A DNA stretch of 64,000 bases from Bacillus sp. ISL-41 (GCF_018613235.1 NZ_JAGGQP010000023.1:124001-188000), one strand, 5' to 3'. Counted from the stretch's first letter, positions 16,427-27,300 are shown. Numbers and translations: made by a program. Notes: a model not told the origin generated them from the sequence alone.

Positions 16427-17338
16427 GTGGTGAGCACGATTCAACAGTTACTTTTATTTCAACGTGTCATTGATTATATAGAGGATCATATTAGAGAGGA
16501 ACTTAGTGCTGAAGAGCTGGCGAGAATGGTTGGGTATTCGCCTTATCATTTTTCGCGGATTTTTCAGAAGCAGACGGGTTATACATTGATGGATTATGTG
16601 GTAAAAAGGAAGCTCCAGTTTGCGCTGTACGAATTGGTGAATGGGAGAAAGATCATCGAGATTGCCATGGATTATGGATTTGAAACGCATGCTGGCTTTA
16701 CGAAAGCGTTCAAGAAGTGTTTTGGAAGTCCTCCGAGTCTTTATAAGGAGCATTGTCCAACATCACTGCCTCAAAAACTGGATTTAATGAGCCTTCACGA
16801 AAAGAACACGGGCGGCATCGTCTTGCAGCCTCAGATTTTCCGGCGAGAGGCCTTTAATGTCGCCGGGAAAATCTTCAGTATCGAGAATTTCCCTGCAAAC
16901 AGAAATGTGCCTGCCTTCTGGGACCAGGAAGGTTTGACGGACGGTTCGATTGAAACGTACCTGTACAAAGAGCTGGCGCCGAAAAAGCATGGAGAGTATT
17001 GCATCAATTTGAGTCGCAGCTTGGATGAAGGGTGCCGTTATATATTTGCTGTAGATCATGATGATGAAAAAGGCTTGCCGGATGGAGTAACCACTGCACA
17101 AATTCCTGAAGCTACCTATGCGATATTCCGGACGCCTTTGGTTGATGTTGACCAATTTGCTGCAGCCATAAAAGGAACGTGGAGATACATACTCGAGGAT
17201 TGGTTTCCAAACTCATCCTATGAACTGGATGAAGAGGGCTTCGACTTTGAATTTTATGATGAGCATTGCCATTATTGGGATTTCAAAAAAATCTATATGG
17301 AAATTCATATCCCCATCAAAGAAAAATCTCGAGAGTGA
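16427..17338 (+). CDS. AraC family regulator with GyrI-like effector domain
   Basis: A 303-residue regulator. Two AraC helix-turn-helix motifs lie in residues 8-105: ELSAEELARMVGYSPYHFSR and then KIIEIAMDYGFETHAGFTKA with FGSPPSLYKEH. Residues about 135-300 form a GyrI-like/SHS2 ligand-binding domain (VAGKIFSIENF, then YAIFRTPLVDVDQFAAAIKG, ending YWDFKKIYMEIHIPI). This arrangement is found in MarA/SoxS-type regulators that bind drugs. The start is GTG; a second GTG follows directly and the ribosome site is weak. It may control the convergent MFS gene at 17344, but no operator was identified. Confidence 0.85.
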   Translation: MVSTIQQLLLFQRVIDYIEDHIREELSAEELARMVGYSPYHFSRIFQKQTGYTLMDYVVKRKLQFALYELVNGRKIIEIAMDYGFETHAGFTKAFKKCFGSPPSLYKEHCPTSLPQKLDLMSLHEKNTGGIVLQPQIFRREAFNVAGKIFSIENFPANRNVPAFWDQEGLTDGSIETYLYKELAPKKHGEYCINLSRSLDEGCRYIFAVDHDDEKGLPDGVTTAQIPEATYAIFRTPLVDVDQFAAAIKGTWRYILEDWFPNSSYELDEEGFDFEFYDEHCHYWDFKKIYMEIHIPIKEKSRE

Positions 17339-17363
17339 CTCTATCACCCTCGAGATTTTTTGA
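17323..17363. terminator. Bidirectional terminator
   Basis: AAATCTCGAG and CTCGAGATTT are perfect 10-bp arms with A- and T-runs on both sides, placed between the convergent AraC and MFS genes. Confidence 0.85.
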
Positions 17364-18582
17364 TGGCCAATTGATAAAAATAGATGACAGGTGTTAAAAG
17401 AATCGCACTTGCAATCATCGCAATTTTAATCGAAAAATTGGCGGCAATGAGTCCAATTGCCGGTCCGCCGCTAATTTGGCCAATGGCATCCACCTGGCCT
17501 TTTACCGAAAAAAACGTCGCGCGTGTGGAGGAATCAGGAATGATTTTATTCAGCCATGTGTCCTCAAACGGTGCCATGACAGACCTTGTTCCTTGGATGA
17601 TCAGGTAAAAGCACAGCAAACCGATGATACCGGTCGAAAGAGCAAAACCGGTCAGCGAAGCGATGATCAGAACACATCCGATCAGCAAGGCTACATAGAT
17701 GGTGTTTAACTGATGATGGAGCGAACTCCGGCTGATAAAATGAAGGCCGACAAATGATAGGAGCATCACGGCAAAATTAATGCTGCCGATCAGGATGACC
17801 AAATTCCCTTCCGTCATATATGCGAGATGGGTTTCTTCAAGGAAGTGAGAAATCCACAGCCGGTCGAAGCCTTCACTATATAGCCCGAAAAACAAGGCAA
17901 TAAGGAAAAGGATCCGCATCAGATAACTGGCCTTTGTATAATGGACCATCTCACTCATATTTGTCTTCAGCGTCTGCAAAGTTGATGTATTTTCAGGTTG
18001 GACAGGTTTGAAATTCTCTTCTTTCATAAAAAGAAGCAGAAAAACTGCTAACCCCATCATGGATAATCCGCCAATGATGATCGGCAGGTTGATCATGAAA
18101 TAGTAACCTATCAACATACTTAAAGGAATGGCGATCACTTCGCCTAGCTTGCCGGCCTTAGCACCATTCACAAACGCCTCGGAAGCACGATTTTCTCCGA
18201 TCTCATCAGCAATCCAGGCTTGATGGGCACCGCTCGTAAATGTGTAGCCAATTCCCCAAAGGACCTGAGACACTAAAACGGCCACGAAATACGGAAATGA
18301 GCCCTCGATGAGGAACCCGGCTCCAATCAAAAAATACCCGGAAATCACCGAAAGCCTGCGACTCTTTAAATCTGCCATAAACCCAGTCGGAATCTCAAAC
18401 AGGAACACAACCGCCTCGAGAACACTCCCAACCAGAACGAGCTGCAACGGATCAAGGCCGACGACCTTCACGTGATACAGCAGGTTAACTGTAAAAATAA
18501 ATGTAAAAAAGAACTGCGACCAGAAACGTGTATATATATAAACACGATAGGAATCCATTTTTTTGATAAATATCAATTTCAT
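17344..18582 (-). CDS. MFS transporter
   Basis: A 412-residue protein with 12 predicted hydrophobic helices. The motif-A-like loop between helices 2 and 3 is GFMADLKSRRLSVISG (about 68-83), and FEIPTG precedes it. The sequence type resembles MFS pumps in the group with a long central loop (about 185-215: MKEENFKPVQPENT). Start choice is unsure: GGGGGAG abuts the first ATG, so the TTG six bases further or the Met at residue 9 may be used. The substrate is unknown. It is convergent with an AraC/GyrI regulator, a pairing common for drug exporters. Confidence 0.8.
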   Translation of the reverse strand: MKLIFIKKMDSYRVYIYTRFWSQFFFTFIFTVNLLYHVKVVGLDPLQLVLVGSVLEAVVFLFEIPTGFMADLKSRRLSVISGYFLIGAGFLIEGSFPYFVAVLVSQVLWGIGYTFTSGAHQAWIADEIGENRASEAFVNGAKAGKLGEVIAIPLSMLIGYYFMINLPIIIGGLSMMGLAVFLLLFMKEENFKPVQPENTSTLQTLKTNMSEMVHYTKASYLMRILFLIALFFGLYSEGFDRLWISHFLEETHLAYMTEGNLVILIGSINFAVMLLSFVGLHFISRSSLHHQLNTIYVALLIGCVLIIASLTGFALSTGIIGLLCFYLIIQGTRSVMAPFEDTWLNKIIPDSSTRATFFSVKGQVDAIGQISGGPAIGLIAANFSIKIAMIASAILLTPVIYFYQLAIKKSRG

Positions 18583-18747
18583 CTCCCCCTAACCAGATTA
18601 TAGAGAGGGAGGAAGACAAATACTTTTCCGAATTTGCGGTTTTTTCGGGCTTCAGGAAATGTCTCGAGTAAACCATCCAGCTCATTTATGGAATTACCCA
18701 AGTCCGGGTAGCCACGTTCTTTAAGCCTTATTTTAGACGGGAGGATT

Positions 18748-20016
18748 CTAGTATTCTAGTTCTGCCGATTCAGGCTGGCGCATTTCCTTAATCGTACTCA
18801 CTCCAAACAAGCCGATTAGAGAAAAGATGACGGGAATGATGAAGCCATAGAAATAGCCTTCAGTCATACTGCCTGAGACAGACTGGAAATGATCCAACAC
18901 TTTCCCGAAAAATACTGGCAGTAAAACGGCGCTTAGGAATCCACCGGTATTCGCAAAGCCAGATACCAAGCCAGATTCCCTCATAGGAAAGGATTGACGA
19001 ACGACAGCAAATGTTAAGGCACTTGCTCCAAATCCAAAGCCGATGATAAAGAAAAGCAAAATGAGCATGAAAAGTGGAGGATTCCCTTTGAATAAAAGGA
19101 AAGCAGACCAGCTTGTTAAAATAATGAAATGAACAATGACATAAGGGCGCTTGATTGTTTCAAGCCGACTTGAAATCCAGCTGGTCAGCGGGGCCCCAAT
19201 AAGAGCCCCTATAAGCCCAACCATTACTAGTTGACTGGCATCCGACCGAGTCAGATCATACATATTCGTCCCATAAGGCACTGCCCATGAACTAATAAAG
19301 CCCACATAGCCGCCAACAACCCCAAAATGACAGAAGAATAAAGCCCATGCCTGCCGATTCATAACGATTCTTTTTAATAACATCGAAATGTTTTGACGTT
19401 GAATCTCATCTTTTACAGTTACCGATTCATGAGGAAAGAGTTGTCTTGGTTTCTTTACCAGCACCATATAAAGAAGAATTCCGGATAGACATAAAGCTAT
19501 GCCCGCAGAAAAAAAGGCTGCTCTCTAGCCAAGTAAGTCAATCCAAGCAGAGAAAGGAACTGTCGCCAGAAGGAATCCAAGACTTCCCGTCATACCCGCG
19601 AAACCAATTAAGCGGACAAATTCCTTTACCTTAAACCATTGGCTTAAAATCAATACCAAGTTGACCCAAATGGTCGCATCTCCAATTCCCGTAAGGATTC
19701 TGGCAAAAAATAAGACAACCTCATGTGTCCCAAGACTATAGATGATGGTGCCTAACCCTGTAACGATTGCCCCTATAATCAGAAAAAAGTTGGGCCCAAA
19801 CCGATCAGCCAAGATCCCCATTGGAATTTGCAGACTAGTATAAACCAAGAATTGCATACTTGTTAGTAACCCGATCGTTGTGGCTGTTACCTGAAAATCC
19901 TTCATCACCTGTTCTGTAATCAATCCCGGAGCTGTCCGCTGGCTCGACATTAATAAGTAAGTGAACAATACGGAAAAAAATACAACCCACCTAAACCTGC
20001 TATTATGTTTGTCCAA
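18748..20016 (-). pseudogene. MFS transporter interrupted by one in-frame amber codon
   Basis: On the minus strand the frame runs from ATG 20016 through six helices to WIDLLG, meets a TAG at 19525-19527, and continues in the same frame (RAAFFSAGIALC) to the end at 18748. The complete reading is 422 codons, the usual length for a 12-helix MFS protein. The N-half has the motif-A loop GILADRFGPNFFLIIG, and the stop falls where a Trp (TGG) would fit. A single G-to-A change therefore breaks it. It may be a recent pseudogene, a sequencing error or a suppressed codon. Confidence 0.85.
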
Positions 20017-20089
20017 TGATTTCTACTCCCGTTGGCTTTTACACTATATATATGGATATTCAGCACCGGTCATGATAACTTACTTAATC

Positions 20090-20127
20090 AGAAGCACGGG
20101 GACGTACCCTATGCTTCTGTTCAGTAA
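20090..20127. repeat. REP-like element left of the first paralog
   Basis: AGAAGCACGGGGACGTACCC with an inverted TATGCTTCTG half. Together with the element at 20967-20996 (AAGCACGGGGACGTTGAAGT then GCTTCTT) it brackets the 20170-20958 gene. Confidence 0.6.
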
Positions 20128-20169
20128 ATAGCTCAAAACTTTACGGCTGAAGAAAATAGGAACAAAAGA

Positions 20170-20958
20170 ATGAGTTCCTGGTACGTGCAAACAGAAGCAG
20201 AGAAAGTTGAAACTTTTCTGAAAAGTTTACGTAAAACATTAGAGGTGACTTTGATGATTGAAATAATCTTTCTTTTTATTTTGTTTCTGCTTGGAACTCT
20301 TGCACGTTATATCGTGTTTGGTGCCTTCGATCCATTACTGTTTGCGGCGATTTTCCTTCTCCCCTTAGGGTCGTTCGCTATTTATCTTGTTAGTAAAAAG
20401 TTCGCAGAAAAAGAGCGTGCGTATCAGCCGAAAAATATAGAAGGGTGGTCATTTTACAATATCCAAAAGTCATTGCCCATTCAGAAACCTCTCTTTAAAG
20501 GCGAGGTCCACAGAGGATATGTAAAACGTTATTTTCAGCAAAAGTGGAATTATATTGTTGGTGATCTTTTCGGTTTTAGCTGGCACCTTTCATTAGAGGT
20601 GAAAATTGACGAAGATGTATACGATGTACAATGGTATCATCAAAAGTGGTTCACCCAACAAGATCAATGGAAAATATATAAAAACGGAAAACAAATCGGC
20701 CAGGCACAAACTCAGGTGAATCTGAAAAATACCGTGAGTCTGACGGAATACATAAGGTTTAACTTCCATGACATCACTTTTGAGACTTCTGCACCGACGT
20801 TAACATCCACCATTTCACTAACCCATGAACAAAGGCACCTTGGCAAAATGAAACGCAACCATATCATCAGCAATGTCCAAGTATTAGAAGTACAAGAAGA
20901 TAAACCAGAATATCTAGTCGCATTAATCCTTCATTCCTACTTTTTCAAAGGCAAATAA
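20170..20958 (+). CDS. Hypothetical membrane protein, paralog of the gene at 35513
   Basis: An open frame of 262 codons. Two hydrophobic segments (about residues 30-70 of the long form: IIFLFILFLLGTLARYIVFG and LLFAAIFLLPLGSFAIYLVS) are followed by a soluble domain of about 170 residues (FAEKERAYQPKNIEGWSFYN, YVKRYFQQKW, KRNHIISNVQVLEV). It shares roughly 70 percent identity by eye with the product at 35513. No known family recognised. Two starts are possible. ATG 20254 has a good GAGGTGA site and matches the paralog; ATG 20170 is weak, but codons from 20197 on are conserved in frame in the paralog. REP-like elements flank the gene. Confidence 0.65.
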   Translation: MSSWYVQTEAEKVETFLKSLRKTLEVTLMIEIIFLFILFLLGTLARYIVFGAFDPLLFAAIFLLPLGSFAIYLVSKKFAEKERAYQPKNIEGWSFYNIQKSLPIQKPLFKGEVHRGYVKRYFQQKWNYIVGDLFGFSWHLSLEVKIDEDVYDVQWYHQKWFTQQDQWKIYKNGKQIGQAQTQVNLKNTVSLTEYIRFNFHDITFETSAPTLTSTISLTHEQRHLGKMKRNHIISNVQVLEVQEDKPEYLVALILHSYFFKGK

Positions 20959-20966
20959 AATGATCG

Positions 20967-20996
20967 GCAAGCACGGGGACGTTGAAGTGCTTCTTT
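20967..20996. repeat. REP-like element right of the first paralog
   Basis: GGCAAGCACGGGGACGTTGA followed by the inverted half AGTGCTTC. Same family as at 20090. A more decayed member (ACGGGGAGTACGCCCTGTAT) lies at 21594-21625. Confidence 0.55.
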
Positions 20997-21157
20997 CCAA
21001 ATGATCAATTTTTGGGAGCATATGGTACGGCCGTAGGCTTTTCAAGTAATCGAATAAAGGAGCAGACGTGTTGAAGAAGGATTTAACGCTTAAATTGTTG
21101 AAGAATGTATCTAGCAGGGATTGACACTAGAAGCATAGATGCAGGAGGATGATGAAG

Positions 21158-21583
21158 ATGCAGATGAGACCGGAATATGAAGATTTTCCATTAAAGGCAT
21201 ATGACAAGATCAGGTATGCAGATACGGATCGGCAGGGACATGTAAATAACGCACTATTTTCAACCTTCCTGGAAACGGGAAGAACGGAGCTGCTCTATGC
21301 AAAGGAGCCGCTGCATGCTGAAAACGCCTCTTTTGTCATAGCGAGTCTGAAGCTGGATTTGCTTTCTGAAATTCGGTGGCCTGGAATAGTGGAAATCGGC
21401 AGTGCCATTACAAGAGTTGGCAACAGTTCCTTTTCTTTATTTCAGGGAATCTATCAAAATGGAAAGCTTGCTGCGGTTGCAGAAACCGTCATCGTGCAAA
21501 TGGACGAACACACTAGAAAGTCCGCGCCACTTTCATCTGAAACAAAAGAGGAATTAAGGCAATATTTAGTGAAACGGAAATAG
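21158..21583 (+). CDS. Acyl-CoA thioesterase, 4HBT hot-dog family
   Basis: A 141-residue thioesterase. Four ATGs lie close together; 21158 has the best spacing (nine bases) from AGGAGG at 21143-21148. The active-site segment KIRYADTDRQGHVNNALF (about residues 17-34) carries the D/N-x-x-GHVNN pattern of 4-hydroxybenzoyl-CoA-type thioesterases such as YbgC/FadM. The Asp in YADTD is the likely catalytic residue. The physiological acyl-CoA substrate is unknown. Confidence 0.85.
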   Translation: MQMRPEYEDFPLKAYDKIRYADTDRQGHVNNALFSTFLETGRTELLYAKEPLHAENASFVIASLKLDLLSEIRWPGIVEIGSAITRVGNSSFSLFQGIYQNGKLAAVAETVIVQMDEHTRKSAPLSSETKEELRQYLVKRK

Positions 21584-21703
21584 CATATATGACGAACGGG
21601 GAGTACGCCCTGTATTCCTTTTATGAAAAACGTGAAAAGCTACACTCTGCTTACTACAGAGAAAAGTAATTATGAGAAGATCTTTATATAAAATTAAAAA
21701 AGG

Positions 21704-22198
21704 ATGAAAATAAAATTGATGATCAAGTTCTCAATTGATAAAGATAGAAGCTTCCATTTAAGATCTGCAGCCATTATCAAAATTAATGACAGGGTCTTAT
21801 TTCAAAGGCCGATTAATAGTGAAAATTGGTTTTTGCCAGGAGGAAGAGTTGAGCATTTTGAATCAACAGAAGTGACATTAAAAAGAGAGTTAATGGAAGA
21901 GTTTAACTTAAAAGTAGACTATATGAAACTCTGCTGGGTAGTGGAGTATTTTTTAGAGGCTGGGAGTAAAAAAATTCAGGAATTAGGAATGCATTACCTT
22001 GTGGAAATTCCCGAAGATCATGAATTAGTTAACAATAAAGATGAGTTCAAAGGAGTGGAAGACGGATATATCCACAAATGGATTGAGATCAATGAACTTG
22101 ATAAGTACAAAATAGTACCCGAGTTTGTTGTTCCTCAGTTACAAAAGTTGGGGGACAGCAGCAATATTGAACATACAGTTTTAACAGTAGTAAGGTAG
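21704..22198 (+). CDS. Nudix hydrolase
   Basis: A 164-residue protein with a Nudix box at about residues 46-68: GGRVEHFESTEVTLKRELME then EF, fitting G-x5-E-x7-R-E-x2-E-E. The Nudix fold hydrolyses nucleoside diphosphate-X substrates with Mg2+ bound by the RELMEE glutamates. The start is ambiguous. ATG 21704 directly abuts AAAAAAGG, while TTG 21716 or ATG 21719 are better spaced, which would remove four or five residues. The substrate is not predictable. Base composition is AT-rich compared with its left neighbours. Confidence 0.85.
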   Translation: MKIKLMIKFSIDKDRSFHLRSAAIIKINDRVLFQRPINSENWFLPGGRVEHFESTEVTLKRELMEEFNLKVDYMKLCWVVEYFLEAGSKKIQELGMHYLVEIPEDHELVNNKDEFKGVEDGYIHKWIEINELDKYKIVPEFVVPQLQKLGDSSNIEHTVLTVVR

Positions 22199-22244
22199 AT
22201 CCGCTTAGGGCTTTTTAATCATATTGTGGAGGTGCGATTACTTC

Positions 22245-22688
22245 ATGGTTTTTCAATCAAAAGTAGATCCCTTTTTTAGAAACTTTATATTGGTTGCAGT
22301 GCTTGTTATTGCTTTAGCATCATTCTTTCCATTATTCGTTGAAGGCGGCACTCAATTACCAGTGGTTCTCATTCTCAGTTCAACATTTCTTATTGTGGTA
22401 TGTTTTATTTTATGGACTGCTTTTTCAGTAAAGTATATTTTCTATAGTGATTATTTACTCATTAAAGGCGGGCCATTTAGAAGTAAAATTCTTTATGAAA
22501 ATATAACAAAGGTAACACCTTCAACTGATATTTTTACAGGATATAGAATATTGTCATCGAGAGATGCGCTCGAGATCTTCAATAAAACAACCGTTTTCGG
22601 AAGCGTAAAAATTTCACCAAAAGCGAAGAGAGAGTTTATTGCTGAGCTAAGAAAAAGATGTCCGAACGCAACAATCCAAGATTGTTAG
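22245..22688 (+). CDS. PH domain-like membrane protein
   Basis: A 147-residue protein from ATG 22245 behind GGAGGTG. Two hydrophobic helices (about 13-34 and 41-63) lead into a bacterial PH-like domain (YIFYSDYLLIKGGPFRSKIL, YENITKVTPSTD) ending FIAELRKRCPN. This architecture is that of small YdbS/YyaB-type bPH proteins of unknown function. It lies 57 bases before the next small membrane protein, with which it may be co-transcribed. Confidence 0.65.
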   Translation: MVFQSKVDPFFRNFILVAVLVIALASFFPLFVEGGTQLPVVLILSSTFLIVVCFILWTAFSVKYIFYSDYLLIKGGPFRSKILYENITKVTPSTDIFTGYRILSSRDALEIFNKTTVFGSVKISPKAKREFIAELRKRCPNATIQDC

Positions 22689-22744
22689 AGTGCCGGGTGC
22701 GTTTGCTGAACAAGCAACCGGGCCGCTAAAAAGGGGGAACCCAA

Positions 22745-22927
22745 ATGAAACATTGGAAAGACTTGAATTATAAGGAGAAAGCAGCAAGATCGTTCTTCAC
22801 AACTTGCATCTTTTCATTACTCATTTTAATACCAAACTATCCTCTCGGAAGTTATTTGGTGGTAATGGGGATCAGTTGTTCAAGTACAGTGCATTATCTT
22901 ATAAAACATCGTAGAAATTATTCTTGA
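22745..22927 (+). CDS. Small hypothetical membrane protein
   Basis: A 60-residue protein with AAAGGGGG seven bases before the ATG. It starts with a charged segment (MKHWKDLNYKEKAAR) followed by two hydrophobic helices (about 17-30 and 34-52) and a basic end (KHRRNYS). No family recognised. The strong ribosome site supports a real gene, likely downstream of the PH-like gene in one transcript. Confidence 0.55.
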   Translation: MKHWKDLNYKEKAARSFFTTCIFSLLILIPNYPLGSYLVVMGISCSSTVHYLIKHRRNYS

Positions 22928-23074
22928 ACTAAATGTGCGATTCATGGGTACGCAACCGCCCTTCTTTAAGTAAGGCTGTTGTTGTTAAAATCTTAAAGCC
23001 GATTTTTTCTTTTCAGTACATTCCCAGAATAATTGCATAGGATATGTTGATAAACTGGGAAGGGATTGACAAAA

Positions 23075-23896
23075 ATGTACTATGCTCCTCATGGGTATTC
23101 AACTCAATACTCTTATTATGGCAATGGCCCGCAATATTATGATGGAAGACAGTCTGGTCAGTGGGCGTATCCTTATGGAATGCAGCATGTGAACGGTTTT
23201 CAATCTTTCCGCTATCCTAACGGTAATGGAATAATTCCGTTAGCGGATTATGGACCAAATCCATATGTGGTAAATATCAATGAAGCAACAAAGCAAAACA
23301 ACACATATCGTACGGCTTTATGGACAGGAACGCATTTACAGGTCACGTTGATGAGCATTGATGTTGGTAATGATATCGGTTTGGAAATGCATCCTGATGT
23401 CGATCAATTTTTGCGGATTGAACAAGGCCAGGGAATCGTTCAGATGGGCCAGACTAAAGATAACCTTAGCTTTCAAAGACCGGTCGTTGACGATTCTGCC
23501 ATCATGATTCCTGCCGGAACATGGCATAATGTGACCAATACCGGTAATACTCCGTTAAAGCTGTACTCCATCTATGCTCCTCCTAACCATCCATTCGGAA
23601 CTGTCCACGTGACAAAAGCCGATGCAATGGCCAGTGAAGGCGGAGGTAACGGAAATGGGAATACGGTTGTTTTTGGCAAGACTCCAGATGAGTGGGTACG
23701 GCACACAGAATATTTAGTGCAGGAAGGATTAGAGGACGTTAAAAGAGGAATCAACGCTACGCACATTCTTCAAGAGTTCATTCTAATGGGAGTGCTTGTA
23801 GGGAAAGGGTATACTCCGGAAAAAGCATATGAAACCGTAGAAGAGTGGGAGCGTTCAGGAAAATCCCAGCTTCTTCTTCAGAGCAAGAATATGTAG
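23075..23896 (+). CDS. Cupin domain protein
   Basis: A 273-residue protein from ATG 23075, chosen over a TTG nine bases earlier by spacing from GGGAAGGGA. The first 70 residues are rich in Tyr, Gly, Asn and Gln, as in spore-coat-like proteins. Residues about 75-180 form a cupin barrel: GLEMHPDVDQFLRIEQGQGI is motif 1 (GxxxxxHxHxxxExxxVLxG with one His replaced by Asp) and IPAGTWHNVTNTGN is motif 2. The C-terminal 70 residues are helical. A spore or general-stress role is suggested by the N-terminus but unproven. A perfect terminator follows. Confidence 0.8.
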   Translation: MYYAPHGYSTQYSYYGNGPQYYDGRQSGQWAYPYGMQHVNGFQSFRYPNGNGIIPLADYGPNPYVVNINEATKQNNTYRTALWTGTHLQVTLMSIDVGNDIGLEMHPDVDQFLRIEQGQGIVQMGQTKDNLSFQRPVVDDSAIMIPAGTWHNVTNTGNTPLKLYSIYAPPNHPFGTVHVTKADAMASEGGGNGNGNTVVFGKTPDEWVRHTEYLVQEGLEDVKRGINATHILQEFILMGVLVGKGYTPEKAYETVEEWERSGKSQLLLQSKNM

Positions 23897-23928
23897 GGAT
23901 TAAAAAAACAATAAACGGTGTAGAACAT

Positions 23929-23962
23929 GAGGATAGCCATTTCGCTATCCTCTTTAATTTTG
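23929..23962 (+). terminator. Terminator after the cupin gene
   Basis: GAGGATAGC and GCTATCCTC are perfect 9-bp arms around CATTTC, followed by TTTAATTTT. Confidence 0.85.
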
Positions 23963-24035
23963 CTGATATGTCCATGGTACCGCACGAATTAAAAGCGGAA
24001 TAATCAGGGGTATTCTATTATCTATTTTAGTTCTC

Positions 24036-24133
24036 GGAAGAGACGGGCGAACCGTCCTGTGTCTCGCGTGTAAATGAAAATTAATACAAGGGCCGACCAG
24101 TTGAGATAAGCAATTCGCTTATCTCTTTTTTTA
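24036..24133. repeat. REP-like half plus orphan terminator hairpin
   Basis: GAGACGGGCGAACCGTCC at 24039 is a degenerate GGGACGGTTC element. At 24103-24133 GAGATAAGC and GCTTATCTC form a perfect hairpin with TTTTTTTA, yet no gene ends here. A close copy, including the GGCCGAC lead-in, lies at 41716-41762. The rest of the 23897-24311 gap shows nothing else. Confidence 0.6.
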
Positions 24134-24311
24134 TCGATTCTTGTGGACAAAGAACTGTTCCGCACACTATCCACAAGTCCTATCCTCCATAGTGTCTTAG
24201 TAGTATTTTAGTGACCTATAGTATGTATTTTGCCCTTGCGGCAGAGGTAAAACAAATGACGCTAACGTATTCTTTCCTTGAAATAGATTTTTCAAGGAGG
24301 GTATTGCGTAG

Positions 24312-27300
24312 ATGAAAAAACGAAAGCTCGTGACGGCTGTATGTTCGACGCTGCTGGCTGGTCAGGTTTTGTTAACAAGCGGAATAAAGGCTGATCAGGT
24401 GACAGGACCAGTGACTTCAGAGGGAATCCATGAGGATCATGAGTCCCATCTGTATGATGTCCGAAATGTGGTGAACAGTGTCCTGCCGACCCAGAAACAG
24501 CTTGATGCCGCTAACACATTGGTTCAATCTGTGGGTGCAGGAACGAAGATTAAGTGGAACACCGTGTTTGGAACCCCTTCGACCATTATCAAGGAACAGG
24601 GATATTTGACAGCTCCTTCTAATGAAAGCGCTGAGACGATTGCGCGCAACTGGCTAAAGCAAAATGCGGCGCTATTTGGGCTTCAGTCCTCAGACATTGA
24701 CTCATTTATCGTAAGCAAAAATTTTGAAATGCCAGGAACAGGGCTTCGTCCCGTCACTTTGCAGCAAAACTTTGATGGCATTGAGTCTGCCTACGGAGGA
24801 CGAGTGATCATCGCGGTCAACAAAGAGGGCCAGATTCTTTCCGCAGCAGGAAACCTTAGCCGCGCAACAGGCTTGATTGCAGAATTCCAGCTTTCAGAAG
24901 CAGATGCCTTAAACAAGGCAGTTGAGCTGCAATTGCCAGACGTAAGCTTTGTTCCAAAGCTGTTAAGTACTGAAAAAGGCTGGTCAGTATTTGCTGGAGG
25001 AGATGTGCTGCCGGCTGAGCAGCGTGTAAAGAAAGCAACGTTTATTACGAAGGACGGTGTCCGGCCAGCTTACCGTGTGCTTTTCATCAAGGAGCTGAAT
25101 GAAGGCTTTGAGATGGTGATCGATGCAGCGAATGGCAAGCTTTTATACCAACGCTCCCTCGTTGACACGCTATTAGAGACAGAAGGACTCATTTTTGAGA
25201 ACTATCCTGGTGCACCGGCTGGCGGAACTCAGATTGTGAAGTCGTTTAAAGGGGATCCAAAGGCGTCACCAAAAGGCTGGCTGATTCCGGGAACAAGCTT
25301 GGGATTGACGACATTTGGTAACAACGCCAACTCGTATGCGAACTGGAGCAACTTTTTGGTTCCGGCCGATCAGGCTGTTCGTCCGCTGGCGTTAGATGGC
25401 GATTTTAGCTACTTATTTAAAAACGCGTGGCAAAAAACAAACGGGCAAACGACACCGCCGTCCTATGCAGAGGATTTAAACAGTGCGGCGACGAACTTGT
25501 TCTATCATCATAATCTATTCCACGACTATTTCTACAACCTTGGGTGGACAGAAGCAGCCGGGAACCTTCAGCTTTCAAACTACGGAAAAGGTGGAATGGA
25601 CGGCGATGCCATCTTAGGTCTTGTGCAGGCAGGAGCGCTGTCAGGCGGTGCGCCAACGTATACGGGACGGGATAACGCCTACATGCTGACGCTTCCTGAT
25701 GGTATTCCTGCATGGAGTGGTATGTTCCTTTGGGAACCGATACCGGGGTCATTTGAAGGACAATATGCAGATGGTGATTTTGATGCCGGAATTATTTATC
25801 ATGAATATGCCCATGCATTGACCAATCGTTTCGTAGCAGGCGGAGAAGCACTCGGCAGCCACCAGTCAGGTTCCATGGGCGAAGGCTGGGGAGACTTCTT
25901 TGGAATGCACTATCTGGCAAAAAAAGGCCTGCAAGAAAAGCCAGTTGTGGGAGCTTATGTGACAGGGAATGCTGAACGAGGCATCCGCAGTTATGCACTT
26001 GATGAGGCACCATACAATTATGGGGATGTTGGCTATGATGTTGGCGGGCCAGAGGTTCACTCTGACGGCGACATTTGGGCAGCTATTTTATGGCATGTAA
26101 GAGACACATTGATTGATAGCATTGGGAAAACCGAAGCAGAATCAGTCATCGAGCATCTAGTCATGGATGCGATGCCAATCTCCGTTCCGAATCCATCGAT
26201 GGAAGACATGAGAACGGCGATCCTTGCCGCAGATTTTGAACGCTACGATGGAAAGCACTATGATGCTTTATGGACTGCATTCGCACAACGCGGCTTAGGA
26301 GCAAATGCATTATCCAAAGGCGGAGACGATACAGACCCAGTTCCAGGATTCAACCATCCAGATGGACAGCGGAACGGCCAGTTGATTGGAAAGGTGGTTA
26401 ACGCTGCTACAAATAAACCGATTCAGGATGCACGAATCATCATTGGTGAGTTCGAAGCAAGAACAAGTCCACTTGCGGTATCGGGCCAAAAGGGCGACTT
26501 CGGGGCATATATTGTAGAAGGAACTTATGACATTACGATCCAGGCAAAAGGTTTTGGATCGAGGACCATTCGTGATGTTGCCATCAAGGCAGGAGAGAAG
26601 AACCGATTGACGTTTACCATTGGACCAAACGTTGCATCATCCTTTAACGGAGCTTCGATTTCCAGCGTATCCGGATCATCGGACAGCAACCCGGTTAAGT
26701 TTGCGATTGACGACACAGAAGCAAGTGTGTTCGCCTCAAATACGCAGGAAAATGGGTTCCTTGGCGCGGACTTCATCGTTGACCTGGCGGGAGATGATCC
26801 AGTTGAAATTTCCCATGTTCAAGTAAGTGCCATGAAGGACATTTCCGGTTCACGATTTGCGACACTGAAAAACTTCAGTCTTCAAACGTCAATGGACGGA
26901 GAAAACTTCACGACGGTATGGAAAGGGAAATTTGAAGCCGGGAAGCCAAGGCCAACGGTCGCAGACCTTCATTACCAGGGAATCGATCTTCCACAAACTG
27001 TAGAAGCAAAATATCTGAAATTTATCGCACATGATGCACAGGACAATACAAAAGGCTTTGTTCAAGTGGCTGAGGTTCAAGCCTTCTCTGAGCAAAAATC
27101 AAAGATTGAACCGCTTGAACTAGAACCAGAAGAACCGTTTGTTTCGGAAGGTACTGTGCAGGCAGGAAATGCAGGAACAGGAATCGGAAGCCTGGCAGGT
27201 GTGCCAGCTACCCTGGCTGTCACAGAGAACGAGTTCGTGACGACGCAAAACCCAGAGCCGGCATCCCAAGGTGCAGATGGATATGTTGTGACCCTACCAG

